Shown here in pieces: positions 1-9,185 of a stretch of DNA of 64,000 nt; positions within the stretch are counted from its first letter, which is position 1; each line of letters starts with the position of its first letter. The DNA lies in assembly GCA_002692965.1 (NCBI GenBank), contig NZNC01000005.1:186001-250000 (forward strand), read 5' to 3'. The notes under the pieces were generated by a model that was given only the letters and a program-made list of their open reading frames with translations, made no database searches and was not told the origin of the DNA. This stretch comes from Haliea sp. GTDB lineage: Bacteria > Pseudomonadota > Gammaproteobacteria > Pseudomonadales > Halieaceae. A program made the translations under genes and the position numbers.

Positions 1-561
1 CTGGTCAAGTTCAACATCCGGATCGCCACGCCGCCCCCCGGCGCCAAGGACATCCCCCCGGGCATCATGTCTTCCTGGGTGTTCAACCTGAAGCCGGGAG
101 ACAAGGTCAAGGTTTACGGGCCCTTCGGCGAGTTCTTTGCCAAGGATACCGACGCCGAGATGGTCTTTATCGGCGGTGGTGCCGGCATGGCGCCGATGCG
201 TTCGCACCTGTTCGACCAGCTCAAGCGCCTCAACAGCAAGCGCAAGATCTCCTTCTGGTACGGCGCGCGCTCCCTGCGGGAGATGTTCTACACCGAGGAG
301 TACGACCAGCTGGCGGAGGAGAACGATAACTTCGAGTGGCACGTGGCCCTGTCGGATCCGCAGCCCGAGGACAACTGGGAAGGCCTGACCGGCTTCATTC
401 ACACGGTGCTCTACGAGCAGTACCTGAAGAACCACCCGGCGCCCGAGGACTGCGAGTACTACATGTGTGGTCCGCCGATGATGAACGCCGCGGTGATCAA
501 GATGCTCACCGAGCTCGGGGTCGAGCCGGAGAACATCATGCTGGACGATTTCGGTGGCTGA
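1..561 (+). CDS. nqrF: Na+-translocating NADH:quinone reductase subunit F, C-terminal part
   Basis: The reading frame is open from base 1, so the gene begins upstream of the window; 186 residues of the C-terminal half are present. NqrF is the NADH-oxidising subunit of the six-subunit Na+-pumping NQR complex and passes electrons from FAD to its 2Fe-2S centre. Visible here are the nucleotide-binding motif [13 protein letters not shown] and the CGPPMM motif near the C-terminus, both typical of the ferredoxin-NADP reductase-like domain. The N-terminal membrane helix and 2Fe-2S domain lie outside the window. The stop overlaps the GTG start of apbE, and nqrM follows, which is the usual end of an nqr operon. 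Confidence 0.97.
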   Translation: MVKFNIRIATPPPGAKDIPPGIMSSWVFNLKPGDKVKVYGPFGEFFAKDTDAEMVFIGGGAGMAPMRSHLFDQLKRLNSKRKISFWYGARSLREMFYTEEYDQLAEENDNFEWHVALSDPQPEDNWEGLTGFIHTVLYEQYLKNHPAPEDCEYYMCGPPMMNAAVIKMLTELGVEPENIMLDDFGG

Positions 562-1645
562 TCGGTCCATCCGCGTCGCAAAAAGCCACCTCACCGGGTG
601 GCTTTTTTGTGTCCTGGCCCTGTGCCTCGTCGCCGCCTGCGGTGGCGGGCGCGATGCCGTGCAGCTTGCCGGGGCCACCATGGGGACCAGCTGGCATGTC
701 ACCTATCTGCCGGGCGCAGCGTCGGGCCAGGGCGAGCCGGTCGATGCCGAAACTATCCGCAGCCTGCTGGAAGCCGAACTCGCCGCGGTGGATGCCGGCA
801 TGTCCACCTGGCGCGATGACAGTGAACTGTCTGCCTTCAATCGCGCCCCGGTGGGGGAGTGGGTGGCGGTCAGCGAGCCGCTGTTTGCGGTGGTGGCGCA
901 GGCGCTTGCCATCGGCGAGACGACCGCAGGCGCCTACGACGTCACGGTGGGGCCCCTGGTTCAGTTGTGGGGCTTTGGCTCCCACGAAACGCCCGTGGCG
1001 CTGCCCGACGACGACAAGCTGGCGGCGACCCGCGAGCGGGTGGGCCAGCAGTGGCTGGAAGTCGACCCGCAGGGGAGGGCGCTGCGCAAACAGCGCCCAC
1101 TGGAGCTCGACCTGTCCTCCATCGCCAAGGGCTACGCCGTGGATCAGCTGGCGGCAGTACTGGCGACCCGGGGCATCGAGGACTACCTGGTGGAAGTTGG
1201 CGGTGAGATGCGCCTGGCCGGCCACAGCCCCCGTGGCGATGACTGGCGGGTGGCCGTGGAGCGCCCCGAAGCCGGCCTGCCCCGGGGCGTGTCGGCGCAA
1301 AGCGTGGCGCTGGGCCTGTCCCTGAGCGACATTGCCGTAGCTACCTCGGGGGACTACCGCAACTTCTTCGAGTTGGAAGGGCGCCGCTATTCCCACACCC
1401 TCGACCCGCGCACGGGCTACCCGGTGGAACACGATCTGGTTTCCGTAACGGTGCTCGCGCCGACCTGCATGGAAGCCGACGGCTGGGCCACCGCGCTGGT
1501 GGTGCTGGGGGCCGATGCGGCCCTGGCGCTGGCGGAGGAGCAGGGTCTCGCGGTATATTTGTTACAACGACGGGGCGAGGATTTCGTGGCCCGACATTCA
1601 TCCGCCTTCGCCCCCTGGCTGGCCCGGTCGCCAGCCTCGGCATAG
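554..1645 (+). CDS. apbE: FAD:protein FMN transferase, lipoprotein
   Basis: ApbE covalently attaches FMN from FAD to threonine residues of NqrB and NqrC, so its place directly after nqrF fits. The product is 363 residues. A hydrophobic signal segment (about 15-28) ends in a lipobox LVAAC with the acylated Cys at residue 29. Family motifs include [12 protein letters not shown] and [16 protein letters not shown], and [13 protein letters not shown] near the C-terminus. The start is GTG at 554, overlapping the nqrF stop; no other in-frame ATG, GTG or TTG lies before the lipobox. An intrinsic-terminator-like hairpin (580-608) lies inside the signal-peptide codons, which could reduce transcription into apbE relative to the nqr genes. 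Confidence 0.95.
   Translation: MADRSIRVAKSHLTGWLFCVLALCLVAACGGGRDAVQLAGATMGTSWHVTYLPGAASGQGEPVDAETIRSLLEAELAAVDAGMSTWRDDSELSAFNRAPVGEWVAVSEPLFAVVAQALAIGETTAGAYDVTVGPLVQLWGFGSHETPVALPDDDKLAATRERVGQQWLEVDPQGRALRKQRPLELDLSSIAKGYAVDQLAAVLATRGIEDYLVEVGGEMRLAGHSPRGDDWRVAVERPEAGLPRGVSAQSVALGLSLSDIAVATSGDYRNFFELEGRRYSHTLDPRTGYPVEHDLVSVTVLAPTCMEADGWATALVVLGADAALALAEEQGLAVYLLQRRGEDFVARHSSAFAPWLARSPASA
580..608 (+). terminator. intrinsic terminator/attenuator after nqrF, inside the apbE signal-peptide codons
   Basis: An 11-bp perfect stem (AAAAAGCCACC at 580-590 with GGTGGCTTTTT from 597) has a 6-base loop and runs into six T residues (603-608). It starts 18 bases after the nqrF stop and has all parts of a Rho-independent terminator. 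It also lies within the only plausible apbE reading frame, so it probably terminates only part of the transcripts. Confidence 0.8.
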
Positions 1646-1672
1646 CGGGCAGCAGCCCCGCAGGATTTCACT

Positions 1673-1906
1673 ATGGCAGTCTTTCTACTCAGTGCATTGT
1701 TCATCGGCCTGGTCATGGCGATCATGGCGGTGGGGGTGATGTCCGGTCGCAGCCCGATCAAGGGCTCCTGCGGGGGCCTCGGCGCGGTCGGTATTGATTC
1801 CACCTGCGAGATTTGCGGCGGCGACCCCAATCGCTGTGACGAGGAGACCCGCGGCGGGCAGCCCGAGTCGGGTGGCGACACGCCGTTCTACCGCGCCGAC
1901 CGCTGA
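1673..1906 (+). CDS. nqrM: NQR maturation factor NqrM
   Basis: A 77-residue membrane protein with one N-terminal helix (about residues 3-23) followed by a Cys-rich tail. Four cysteines are visible: one in GSCGG, then CEIC, then NRCDEE, the pattern known for NqrM (formerly DUF539). NqrM is required to insert the iron centre between NqrD and NqrE during assembly of the Na+-NQR complex. It lies 27 bases after apbE and is the last gene of the nqr operon, as in Vibrio and Pseudomonas. Confidence 0.93.
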   Translation: MAVFLLSALFIGLVMAIMAVGVMSGRSPIKGSCGGLGAVGIDSTCEICGGDPNRCDEETRGGQPESGGDTPFYRADR

Positions 1907-1923
1907 GCCGGGCGCCCCGAGGC

Positions 1924-3174
1924 GTGTCCGGTCTATCCCACTATGCCCTGTTCGTCGGCCTGCGCTACAGCTTCAGCCGCAAACGCAGCCGCTTCACCGG
2001 CCTGATTGCCAGCATTTCCATGCTCGGCATGGTGCTGGGCGTGGCCACCCTGATTACCGTGCTTTCGGTGATGAATGGGTTTGCCGCCGAGCTGCGCGGG
2101 CGCATTCTGTCACTCGTCCCCCACGGTTACGTGCAGTCGGCGGACGGCCCGCTATCCGAGTGGTCGGCGCTGGCGGAACGCCTCCGCAACCAGGCCGGCG
2201 TGGTCGGCGTCGCCCCTTTCATTGACGACCAGGTGATTCTCGCCGGTCCGCGGCAGCTGCGGGGCGCGCGGCTCACGGCGATCGACCCCGCGCAGGAGGC
2301 GCAGGTCTCCTGGGTGGGCAATGCACTGCTGGGCGGCGACATGGCCGAGCTGCTGGCAGAGCCGTTTTCCATCGTGCTGGGCAGCGCCCTGGCAGCGGCC
2401 CTGGAAGTCGGTCCCGGGGATACCGTGGAAGTCACCCTGCCGCGCTTGACCATCACCCCGCTGGGGACTTTTCCGCGCAGCAAGCGACTCACGGTGTCCG
2501 GCCTGTTCCGGGTCAACGCCCAGCCCGATAGCCAGCAGGCCTATGTCTCCTTGCCCACCGGGCAGCGCCTGCTGGCCCTGGGAGAGGCCGTGGACGGGCT
2601 GCAGGTGGCCACCCGCGACCTGATGGCGGCGCCGGAGATCCTGGCGGATCTGGCGCTCGCGCTGCCCGACTCCCTGGTAGTGACCAACTGGACCCAGACC
2701 CAGGGCAGCCTGTTCCGCGCGGTGCGCATGGAGAAACTCATGGTGGGGCTGCTGCTGCTCAGCGTGGTCGCGGTAGCCGCCTTCAATATCGTGTCCACAC
2801 TGGTGATGTCGGTGGCGGAAAAGCGGCGCGACATCGCCGTGCTGCGCACCCTGGGGGCCCGCGCAAGTGGGATTGTGGCGATTTTCGTGGCCCACGGCCT
2901 GGGGCTGGCCCTGTTCGGCATTGCCCTGGGGGCCTTGCTGGGGGTCGTGTTGTCCTGGCAGATTGCCGCGGTCACCGCGACCCTGGAGAACTGGCTGGGG
3001 GTGAAGCTGTTCGACCCGGCCGTCTATTTTATCAGCGAGCTGCCGGCACGGCTGATGTGGGGTGATGTCGCGGCGGTTGTGCTCGCGGCCCTGGCGCTGA
3101 GCCTGCTGGCCACCCTGTATCCCGCCTGGCGAGCCTCGCGCATCGCGCCGGCGGAGGTTCTGCGGTATGAGTGA
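1924..3174 (+). CDS. lolC: Lipoprotein-releasing system permease LolC
   Basis: This 416-residue inner-membrane protein has one N-terminal membrane helix (about 25-50), a large periplasmic domain and three C-terminal helices (from about 275), the LolC/LolE layout with an FtsX-type permease domain. The motif GVATLITVLSVMNGF at the end of the first helix is typical. With LolD and LolE it extracts mature lipoproteins from the inner membrane and passes them to LolA. The start is GTG at 1924, 17 bases after nqrM. The stop overlaps lolD by 8 bases, so translation is probably coupled. Assignment as LolC rather than LolE rests on its being the first of the two permeases. Confidence 0.93.
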   Translation: MSGLSHYALFVGLRYSFSRKRSRFTGLIASISMLGMVLGVATLITVLSVMNGFAAELRGRILSLVPHGYVQSADGPLSEWSALAERLRNQAGVVGVAPFIDDQVILAGPRQLRGARLTAIDPAQEAQVSWVGNALLGGDMAELLAEPFSIVLGSALAAALEVGPGDTVEVTLPRLTITPLGTFPRSKRLTVSGLFRVNAQPDSQQAYVSLPTGQRLLALGEAVDGLQVATRDLMAAPEILADLALALPDSLVVTNWTQTQGSLFRAVRMEKLMVGLLLLSVVAVAAFNIVSTLVMSVAEKRRDIAVLRTLGARASGIVAIFVAHGLGLALFGIALGALLGVVLSWQIAAVTATLENWLGVKLFDPAVYFISELPARLMWGDVAAVVLAALALSLLATLYPAWRASRIAPAEVLRYE

Positions 3175-3865
3175 GAGAGACGTCGTCCTGCACTGCGAGA
3201 AGCTGTCCCGGGTCTACCGCGACGGCCAGCGCGAAGTGGCCGTGCTGCGCGGCGTGGATTTCAGCCTGCGCGCCGGGGAGACCATCGCCATTATCGGCGC
3301 CTCCGGCTCGGGCAAGTCGACCCTGCTGAACCTGTTGGGCGGCCTGGATACACCCAGCGAGGGGCAGGTGCTGCTGCGCGGCCGGGACATGTCCCGCTTG
3401 CGGGAGGGCGAGCGCTGCCGCTGGCGCAACCGCCACCTGGGCTTTGTCTACCAGTTTCACCACCTGCTGCCGGAATTCGATGCCCGGGAAAATGTCGCCA
3501 TGCCTCTGCTGATCGCCGGGCAGGGCCGCCGCCAGGCCTGGCGGGCGGCCGCGGACATGCTCGAGCAGGTGGGTATGGGGCACCGCCTGGAGCACCGCCC
3601 CGGCGAGCTGTCCGGCGGCGAGCGACAGCGGGTGGCGATCGCCCGCGCCCTGGTGACCCGGCCGGACTGTGTGCTGATGGATGAGCCCACCGGCAACCTG
3701 GACCCGGGCTCCGCGGCGCAGATACTGGGCCTGATCGAGACGCTCAGCGCCGGCAGTGCGGCCTTCGTCGTGGTGACCCACGACCCCGGCGTCGCGGCGC
3801 ACATGCAGCGCACACTGGAGCTGGTCGACGGTCACCTGGAGGAGCGTTCGCGTGAGCCTGCGTGA
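3167..3865 (+). CDS. lolD: Lipoprotein-releasing ABC transporter ATPase LolD
   Basis: A 232-residue ABC ATPase. Walker A is GASGSGKST (residues 44-52), the signature is LSGGERQR, and Walker B reads CVLMDEPTGNLD. The sequence HHLLPEFDARENV after the Q-loop is typical of the LolD/MacB class. It powers lipoprotein release by LolCE. It overlaps lolC by 8 bases and lolE by 14 bases, giving a tightly coupled lolCDE operon. Confidence 0.97.
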   Translation: MSERDVVLHCEKLSRVYRDGQREVAVLRGVDFSLRAGETIAIIGASGSGKSTLLNLLGGLDTPSEGQVLLRGRDMSRLREGERCRWRNRHLGFVYQFHHLLPEFDARENVAMPLLIAGQGRRQAWRAAADMLEQVGMGHRLEHRPGELSGGERQRVAIARALVTRPDCVLMDEPTGNLDPGSAAQILGLIETLSAGSAAFVVVTHDPGVAAHMQRTLELVDGHLEERSREPA

Positions 3866-5090
3866 GCAGCTGCGCCTGGCCCTGCGCTACAGTTTTGCCT
3901 TTGGCCGCGGCTATCTGTCGACCTTCCTGTCGTCCCTCTCCACCCTCGGCCTGGTGCTGGCGATTGCGCTGCTGGTGGCCGTGCTCTCGGTCATGAACGG
4001 TTTTGACCGCGAGATGCGCGAGCGGATCCTGGCCCTGGTGCCCCACGTGACCATCCAGTCCGTACAGGGCATGGCCGACTGGCGCGACATGCGCCGCGAG
4101 CTGCTGCAGCATCCGGAGGTGACCGCTGCCAGCCCCTTCGTCGCCTTCGACGCACTGTTCCTGCGCGGTAGTGAGGTACAGACCGCGGCGGGCCTGGGGC
4201 TGGAGGCGGGGGACAGCGCCCTGCTGGCCGCACTACCCGGTGACGTCGCTGCGGCGATGGCGGGCCGGGAGGACGCCCTGGTTCTCGGCGCGGGCCTGGC
4301 GCGGCGCCTGCAAGCCGCGGTGGGGGACAGCCTGACCCTGCTGGTCCCGCGGGGCGCCGACACTCGCGGCGGTGCGGGGGATACGGGCATGGGGCGTTTC
4401 ACCCTGGTCGCGGTGGCGGAAACCGGCACCGAGCTGGACCAGTCCCTGGCCCTGGTGCGCCTGTCCCGGGCTGCGGCGCTGAGCGGACTGGGGAAGGGGG
4501 TGAGCGGCCTGCACCTGCGCACCCGTGACCTCTTCGCGGTATCGGACCTGGCCTGGGAGCTGGTGGGACAGCTGCCGCCGGGCTATTACGCGACCCACTG
4601 GATGATGACCCACGGCAATCTCTACGCGGCGATCCAGCTCTCCCGCGACCTGGTCAGCATCCTGCTCTACTCGATCATTGCCGTGGCGGCTTTCAACCTG
4701 GTCTCCTCACTGGTCCTGGTGGTATTCGACAAGCAGGGTGACATCGCCATTCTGCGCACGCTGGGTGCCTCCGGGGCCGCCATTGCCGGCATTTTTGTCC
4801 TCCAGGGGGCCTTGATCGGGGCGGTGGGCGTGAGTGTCGGCCTGGGCCTCGGCGTGGCTCTCAGCCTCGCCTTGCCGGAGCTGGTGGGGGCGGTGGAGCG
4901 CCTGCTCGACTACCGTTTCCTCGACACCGATGTCTACCCGGTATCATTCCTGCCGGTGGACGTGTTGCCCTCGGATCTGCTCAGCATCGGCGGAGTGGCG
5001 CTGTTGATGTGCCTGCTGGCGGCACTGTACCCGGCCCTGCGCGCGGCGCGCCTGGCACCCGCCCAGGTGCTTGACCAGGAGCGTCACTGA
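3852..5090 (+). CDS. lolE: Lipoprotein-releasing system permease LolE
   Basis: A 412-residue paralogue of the upstream lolC product with the same layout: N-terminal helix ending LLVAVLSVMNGF, a periplasmic domain of about 220 residues, and three C-terminal membrane helices with the FtsX-domain motif DIAILRTLGAS. It is the second permease half of the Lol release machine. It starts with GTG at 3852 inside the end of lolD, and its 3' end overlaps the convergent DUF2062 gene by 7 bases. Confidence 0.93.
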   Translation: MSLREQLRLALRYSFAFGRGYLSTFLSSLSTLGLVLAIALLVAVLSVMNGFDREMRERILALVPHVTIQSVQGMADWRDMRRELLQHPEVTAASPFVAFDALFLRGSEVQTAAGLGLEAGDSALLAALPGDVAAAMAGREDALVLGAGLARRLQAAVGDSLTLLVPRGADTRGGAGDTGMGRFTLVAVAETGTELDQSLALVRLSRAAALSGLGKGVSGLHLRTRDLFAVSDLAWELVGQLPPGYYATHWMMTHGNLYAAIQLSRDLVSILLYSIIAVAAFNLVSSLVLVVFDKQGDIAILRTLGASGAAIAGIFVLQGALIGAVGVSVGLGLGVALSLALPELVGAVERLLDYRFLDTDVYPVSFLPVDVLPSDLLSIGGVALLMCLLAALYPALRAARLAPAQVLDQERH

Positions 5091-5638
5091 GGGTCGCGGT
5101 CCTCGGCTGACGCTGCACTCCGCTGTGCCCGCCGCAGTCGGCGCTGGCGCCAGTGGTGGATGACGTGGATACGCCACAGCAGGTTGACCACGAAGTAACC
5201 CAGCGACCCCACCAGCAGGCCACAGAGCACACTGCCCAGCAGCAGTGGCTGCCAGATGGTGTGCAGCCGCGATTCCAGCCAGGACAGGCTCATCTCGAAG
5301 GCCGGCACCGGCACGTGACTGTCGATCAGCAGGGCGCCGACCCGGTAGGCCAGGTAAAAGATGGCCGGCATGGTAACCGGGTTGGTGACCCAGACCAGGG
5401 CCACCGACAGCGGCAGGTTGCAGCGCAGCAACACCGCCAGCAGGGCCGCCAGGGGCATCTGCCCGGGCAGGGGCAGAAAGGCCACGAACAGGCCGGTGAA
5501 CATGCCCATCGACGCGGAATAGCGGTTGATGTGCCAGAGGTTGGGCTGATAGATCCACTCCCCCAGTACCCGCAGGGATTGCATGCTGCGCACGCGGGCC
5601 GGCGAGGGCAGCCAGCGGCGTAGTCTCTTGCGTGGCAT
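5084..5638 (-). CDS. DUF2062 membrane protein
   Basis: A 184-residue protein with the DUF2062 signature: a basic N-terminus, then ASMGMFTGLFVAFLPLPGQM, WVTNPVTMPAIFYLAY and a long second membrane segment. Three or four membrane helices are likely, followed by an Arg-rich cytoplasmic tail. The function of the family is unknown; it usually sits between lolCDE and comEC in pseudomonads, as here. It is transcribed toward lolE and overlaps its end by 7 bases. Confidence 0.9.
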   Translation of the reverse strand: MPRKRLRRWLPSPARVRSMQSLRVLGEWIYQPNLWHINRYSASMGMFTGLFVAFLPLPGQMPLAALLAVLLRCNLPLSVALVWVTNPVTMPAIFYLAYRVGALLIDSHVPVPAFEMSLSWLESRLHTIWQPLLLGSVLCGLLVGSLGYFVVNLLWRIHVIHHWRQRRLRRAQRSAASAEDRDPQ

Positions 5639-5776
5639 TGATGGCTGCTCGCTTCTGACGTGTCAAAAATGCAAGGGCTGTGTTTGACTGGGCATGCGAG
5701 CGCGGGCATGGGCCGCGTTCGACATGTCGAGCCAGTGGACGGCCATTATGACGACCTTGGGCGGGTATCTCCAGAC

Positions 5777-8074
5777 GTGATCGAGCGCGGCCTGGCCTTG
5801 CTGGCGGGTCTGCTCTTGCCCCTGCTGGCGCCCGCATTGCCTCCGGTGTCTGCCGCCGTCTGGCTTTGCGGGGCACTTTTGGGGGCCCTGGCGGCCTGCC
5901 TCCGCGGCAGCGGGCCCCGCCCCTTGCTGGGGGCCGTTTTGCTCGGCCTGTGCGTCACCGGCGGGCACGCGGCACGCTGGGCCGAGCGGGAACTCCCCGC
6001 GGCCTGCGAGCGCGAGCTGTTGTCGGTGGTTGCTCGTGTCACCGGGCTGCCCGAGGCAGTGCAGAACACGCGCGACGAACCGCTTTACCGCGTCACCCTG
6101 TCCCTGGAGCGCCTCAGCCCGGCGCGCTGTCGGGGCCCTCGGACGGTCGAGGTCTACTGGCCGGCGGCGCTGCCGCCGGTGCCGGGCGAGGCCTGGGCCC
6201 TGGGCCTGCGGCTGCGCCGTCCCTGGGGCGCGGTCAATCCCGGGGCCTGGAACGCGCGTGCAGGCCATCTCGCGCGCGGGGTGCATGCCCTGGGCAGTGT
6301 CAGTGCGGCAATCACGCCGCAGCGGCGCCCGCAGCGGGACAAGGGTGGCGCCTTCGACCGCTGGCGCCAGCGCTTCGCGGGGGCGCTGGACCGGGAGCTG
6401 CCAGCGGCCGGGCTGCTGCGGGCGCTGGCGGTGGCCGACCGCAGCGGTATCGGGGCGGCCGACTGGGCGCGCTTCCAGCGTTTCGGCGTGGCGCATCTGC
6501 TGGTGATTTCCGGGCTGCACGTGGGCATGGTGGCGGGGCTCGGCGCCCTGTTGGGCGCTGCCCTGGCCCGCCTGCCGGGCTGGGGTGGCCAGGCACCCCG
6601 GCTGCTCGCCTTGGGGGCACTGGTATCGGCGACACTGTACACGGCGCTGGCGGGCTGGAGTATTCCCACCACCCGCGCCTGGGTGATGCTGGCCTGCAGC
6701 ATGGCCGCCAGCCTCGCCGGGCGCTCCGCCTGGGCACCCCTGAATCTGCTGCTGGCGGCGCTGGCGGTGCTCCTGCTGAACCCCTTCAGCGCACTCTCCC
6801 CGGGCTTCTGGCTGTCCTTCGCGGCGGTGGCCTCCCTGTTCTGGCTGTCCCACTGGCGCGGTCGGGCCGCGGGCGCGTCGCGCCTGGGACTGGCCCACCT
6901 GTTTATCTGCCTGGTGATGTTTCCCCTCGGCGCTGTCTGGTTCGGCGCCGCCAGCCTGGTAGCCCCCCTGGCCAACGCGCTGCTGGTACCGCTGACCGCG
7001 GTGGCGGTGGTCCCGCCGGTGCTCGCCGGTATCCTGGTGTGGCCTGTGCAGCCGATGTTGGCCACGTGCTTCTGGCAGGCTGCGGGCAGGGTACTGGAGC
7101 TGGTTCTCTCCGTCATGCAGCGGGCGGAGACCCTGATGCCGATACCGTTGACGCTGCCCCTGCAGATGAGCCCTGGTGCCGTCCTGCTCGCGGTGATCGG
7201 CCTCGGACTGCTGGTACTCCCCCTTGACTGGCCGCGGCGCCTGGCCTGCAGCCTGTTGCTGCTGCCCCTGCTACTGCCGCTGCGGGAGCACCGGGTGGCG
7301 GGCGCGGGGGCTGTGCATGTGCTGGCGCTGGACGTGGGGCAGGGCACGGCGGTGCTGATTCACGACCAACGGCGGGCGCTGCTCTACGACACCGGCAGTC
7401 CCTGGGCCGCGAGGTCGGTGGTGTTACCCGTGCTGCGGGGGCGCGGCATCCGACGCCTCGACCAGCTGGTGCTCAGCCACGGCGACGCCGACCACGCCGG
7501 GGGCGTGGGTGATCTCGAGGCCGCCCTGGAGATCGACCGGCTGCTCCTGGGGGCGGACCTGCCATCTGCCGCCTTCGATGGGGCCATTTCCCGCTGTCGT
7601 GCCGGCCACAGCTGGTCCTGGGGGCCGGGCATCTGGTTTCGCATTCTGGCGCCGGCTCCGGGGGAAGTGCCGGCCTCGCGCAATGCCGGCAGCTGCGTGT
7701 TGCAGGCCTCCCTCTGGGGGCAGCGTTGGCTGCTGGCCGGGGATATCGATGCCCGGCGGGAGCGGGCCCTGGTGGACTACTGGGGCAGCGCCCTGGGCAG
7801 CCAGTGGCTGTTGGCCCCGCACCACGGGAGCGCCAGCTCCTCCTCCTGGGCCTGGCTGAAAGCGGTGCGCCCGCGGCAGGTGGTTTACAGCCATGGCCGG
7901 GCCAATCCCTTTGGGCACCCGGCGGCGTCGGTGGTGGCGCGCTACGCGGCCCGGGATATCGTCAGCTACAGCACGGCGGCGCAGGGCGCCGTGGAATGGG
8001 TGATCGAACCGGCGGCCCGCCCGCGGCTTGTTGCCCACCGCCAGTTGGCGCGACGCTTCTGGTGGGGGCGCTGA
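5777..8074 (+). CDS. comEC: DNA internalization/competence protein ComEC/Rec2
   Basis: A channel protein for uptake of single-stranded DNA during transformation. From GTG 5777 it has 765 residues: N-terminal helices and a DUF4131-like region, the competence domain with VAHLLVISGLHVGMVAGLG, about eight further membrane helices, and a C-terminal metallo-beta-lactamase-like domain with the metal motif LSHGDADHAGG. The frame is open back to ATG 5660, but the extra 39 residues look non-homologous and polar, while residues from VIERGLALLAG onward form the expected first helix; I chose 5777 with moderate certainty. It is divergent from the DUF2062 gene and precedes exbB/exbD/msbA. Confidence 0.93.
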   Translation: MIERGLALLAGLLLPLLAPALPPVSAAVWLCGALLGALAACLRGSGPRPLLGAVLLGLCVTGGHAARWAERELPAACERELLSVVARVTGLPEAVQNTRDEPLYRVTLSLERLSPARCRGPRTVEVYWPAALPPVPGEAWALGLRLRRPWGAVNPGAWNARAGHLARGVHALGSVSAAITPQRRPQRDKGGAFDRWRQRFAGALDRELPAAGLLRALAVADRSGIGAADWARFQRFGVAHLLVISGLHVGMVAGLGALLGAALARLPGWGGQAPRLLALGALVSATLYTALAGWSIPTTRAWVMLACSMAASLAGRSAWAPLNLLLAALAVLLLNPFSALSPGFWLSFAAVASLFWLSHWRGRAAGASRLGLAHLFICLVMFPLGAVWFGAASLVAPLANALLVPLTAVAVVPPVLAGILVWPVQPMLATCFWQAAGRVLELVLSVMQRAETLMPIPLTLPLQMSPGAVLLAVIGLGLLVLPLDWPRRLACSLLLLPLLLPLREHRVAGAGAVHVLALDVGQGTAVLIHDQRRALLYDTGSPWAARSVVLPVLRGRGIRRLDQLVLSHGDADHAGGVGDLEAALEIDRLLLGADLPSAAFDGAISRCRAGHSWSWGPGIWFRILAPAPGEVPASRNAGSCVLQASLWGQRWLLAGDIDARRERALVDYWGSALGSQWLLAPHHGSASSSSWAWLKAVRPRQVVYSHGRANPFGHPAASVVARYAARDIVSYSTAAQGAVEWVIEPAARPRLVAHRQLARRFWWGR

Positions 8075-8080
8075 GCGCTG

Positions 8081-8108
8081 TTGTCGGGGCCGGGGCGGGG
8101 CGTATAAT
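8081..8108 (+). promoter_or_regulatory. sigma-70 promoter for exbB-exbD-msbA-lpxK
   Basis: A -35 TTGTCG (8081-8086) and a perfect -10 TATAAT (8103-8108) are separated by 16 bases. The -10 covers the ATG at 8107, so that ATG would precede the transcript start near 8115, which favours GTG 8140 as the exbB start. Confidence 0.6.
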
Positions 8109-8139
8109 GCGTTTTTGGCTGGCGAGACGGGATGGCAAC

Positions 8140-8763
8140 GTGCTGGAACTGGTAACCGCGGGCGGCTGGCTGATGGTGTTGATCCTGCTGTGCTCGGTGG
8201 TCGCCCTGGCCATCTGCATCGAGCGCCTCTACACCCTCAATCCCCGCAAGATTGCTCCGCCGCATCTGCTGGCGACGGTGTGGAAGCAGCTCAAGGCCGG
8301 AGAGCTCGATGGCAACCGTCTGCGCCAGTTGCGACAGTCTTCGCCCCTGGGGCGCATTCTCGCGGCGGGCCTGAGCAATGCCGGCCACGGTCGGGACGTG
8401 ATGAAAGAGAGTATCCAGGAAGCCGCCAGTCACGTGATCCACGAACTGGAACGCTACCTGAACACCCTGGGCACGATTGCCGCCATTGCCCCGCTCCTGG
8501 GTCTGCTGGGTACCGTCGTCGGCATGATCAAGGTGTTTGCCGAGATCATGGCCCAGGGGACTGGCAACGCCAGCGCCCTGGCCGGGGGCATCTCCGAGGC
8601 GCTGATCACCACCGCCGCGGGGCTGGTGGTGGCGATTCCGGCACTCGCCATGCACCGCTACCTCAGCGGGCGCATCGACGCCATTGTGATCAACCTGGAA
8701 CAGGAGTCGATCAAGCTGGTGGATGCGCTGCACAATGACGAGCGCGCGGGTGGCCGGGCTTGA
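8140..8763 (+). CDS. exbB: MotA/TolQ/ExbB proton channel family protein
   Basis: A 207-residue inner-membrane protein with a first helix at the N-terminus (LMVLILLCSVVALAICIERL), a cytoplasmic stretch, and two further helices (TIAAIAPLLGLLGTVVGMI and ALITTAAGLVVAIPALAMH), the TolQ/ExbB pattern. With the ExbD-like partner it forms a proton-driven motor. The start is GTG at 8140, giving the usual beginning MLELVTAGGWLM; an ATG at 8107 is in frame but lies in the promoter. The gene precedes msbA, the context of the 'exbB2/exbD2' pair in Pseudomonas, so it may not serve TonB-dependent uptake. Confidence 0.9.
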   Translation: MLELVTAGGWLMVLILLCSVVALAICIERLYTLNPRKIAPPHLLATVWKQLKAGELDGNRLRQLRQSSPLGRILAAGLSNAGHGRDVMKESIQEAASHVIHELERYLNTLGTIAAIAPLLGLLGTVVGMIKVFAEIMAQGTGNASALAGGISEALITTAAGLVVAIPALAMHRYLSGRIDAIVINLEQESIKLVDALHNDERAGGRA

Positions 8764-9185
8764 AATTCCGCCGCCAGCGCAGCGCCGAGCTCGGCGTCAA
8801 CCTGACCCCACTGATCGATGTGGTCTTCCTGCTGCTGATATTTTTCATGGTCTCGACGACGTTTACCCGCGAAACCCAGCTCACCATCGACCTGCCGGAG
8901 GCCGAGGGCACAGCGCGGGAGACGGTGACGCAGCCAGTGGAAGTGCTGGTCGCGGAGGACGGCAGTTACCGGGTCAACGGCAAGCCGGTGGCGGACCGGC
9001 GCTTCCGCACCCTGCAGGCCGCGCTCTATGACACCTCCGCGGGGGACACCACCCTGCCGCTGGTGATCGCCGCCGATGCCCAGGCGCCCCACGCGGCGGT
9101 GGTGCTGGCCATGGACGCGGCCGGGCAGATGGGCTTTGCGCGCCTGAGTATCGCGACCCGCGAGCCGGCGGGAGGTGGGCGATGA
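8760..9185 (+). CDS. exbD: ExbD/TolR family biopolymer transport protein
   Basis: A 141-residue protein with one membrane helix carrying the motif LTPLIDVVFLLLIFF; the Asp at residue 20 is the conserved proton-pathway residue of ExbD/TolR. The rest is a periplasmic domain. It starts with TTG at 8760, overlapping the exbB stop (TTGA), and its own end overlaps msbA by 4 bases, so the four genes are probably translated in a coupled way. Confidence 0.92.
   Translation: MKFRRQRSAELGVNLTPLIDVVFLLLIFFMVSTTFTRETQLTIDLPEAEGTARETVTQPVEVLVAEDGSYRVNGKPVADRRFRTLQAALYDTSAGDTTLPLVIAADAQAPHAAVVLAMDAAGQMGFARLSIATREPAGGGR

Noticed and set aside
8107-8139. ATG 8107 as exbB start
   Set aside because: It overlaps a perfect -10 box and the extra residues are not typical of ExbB; GTG 8140 fits better.
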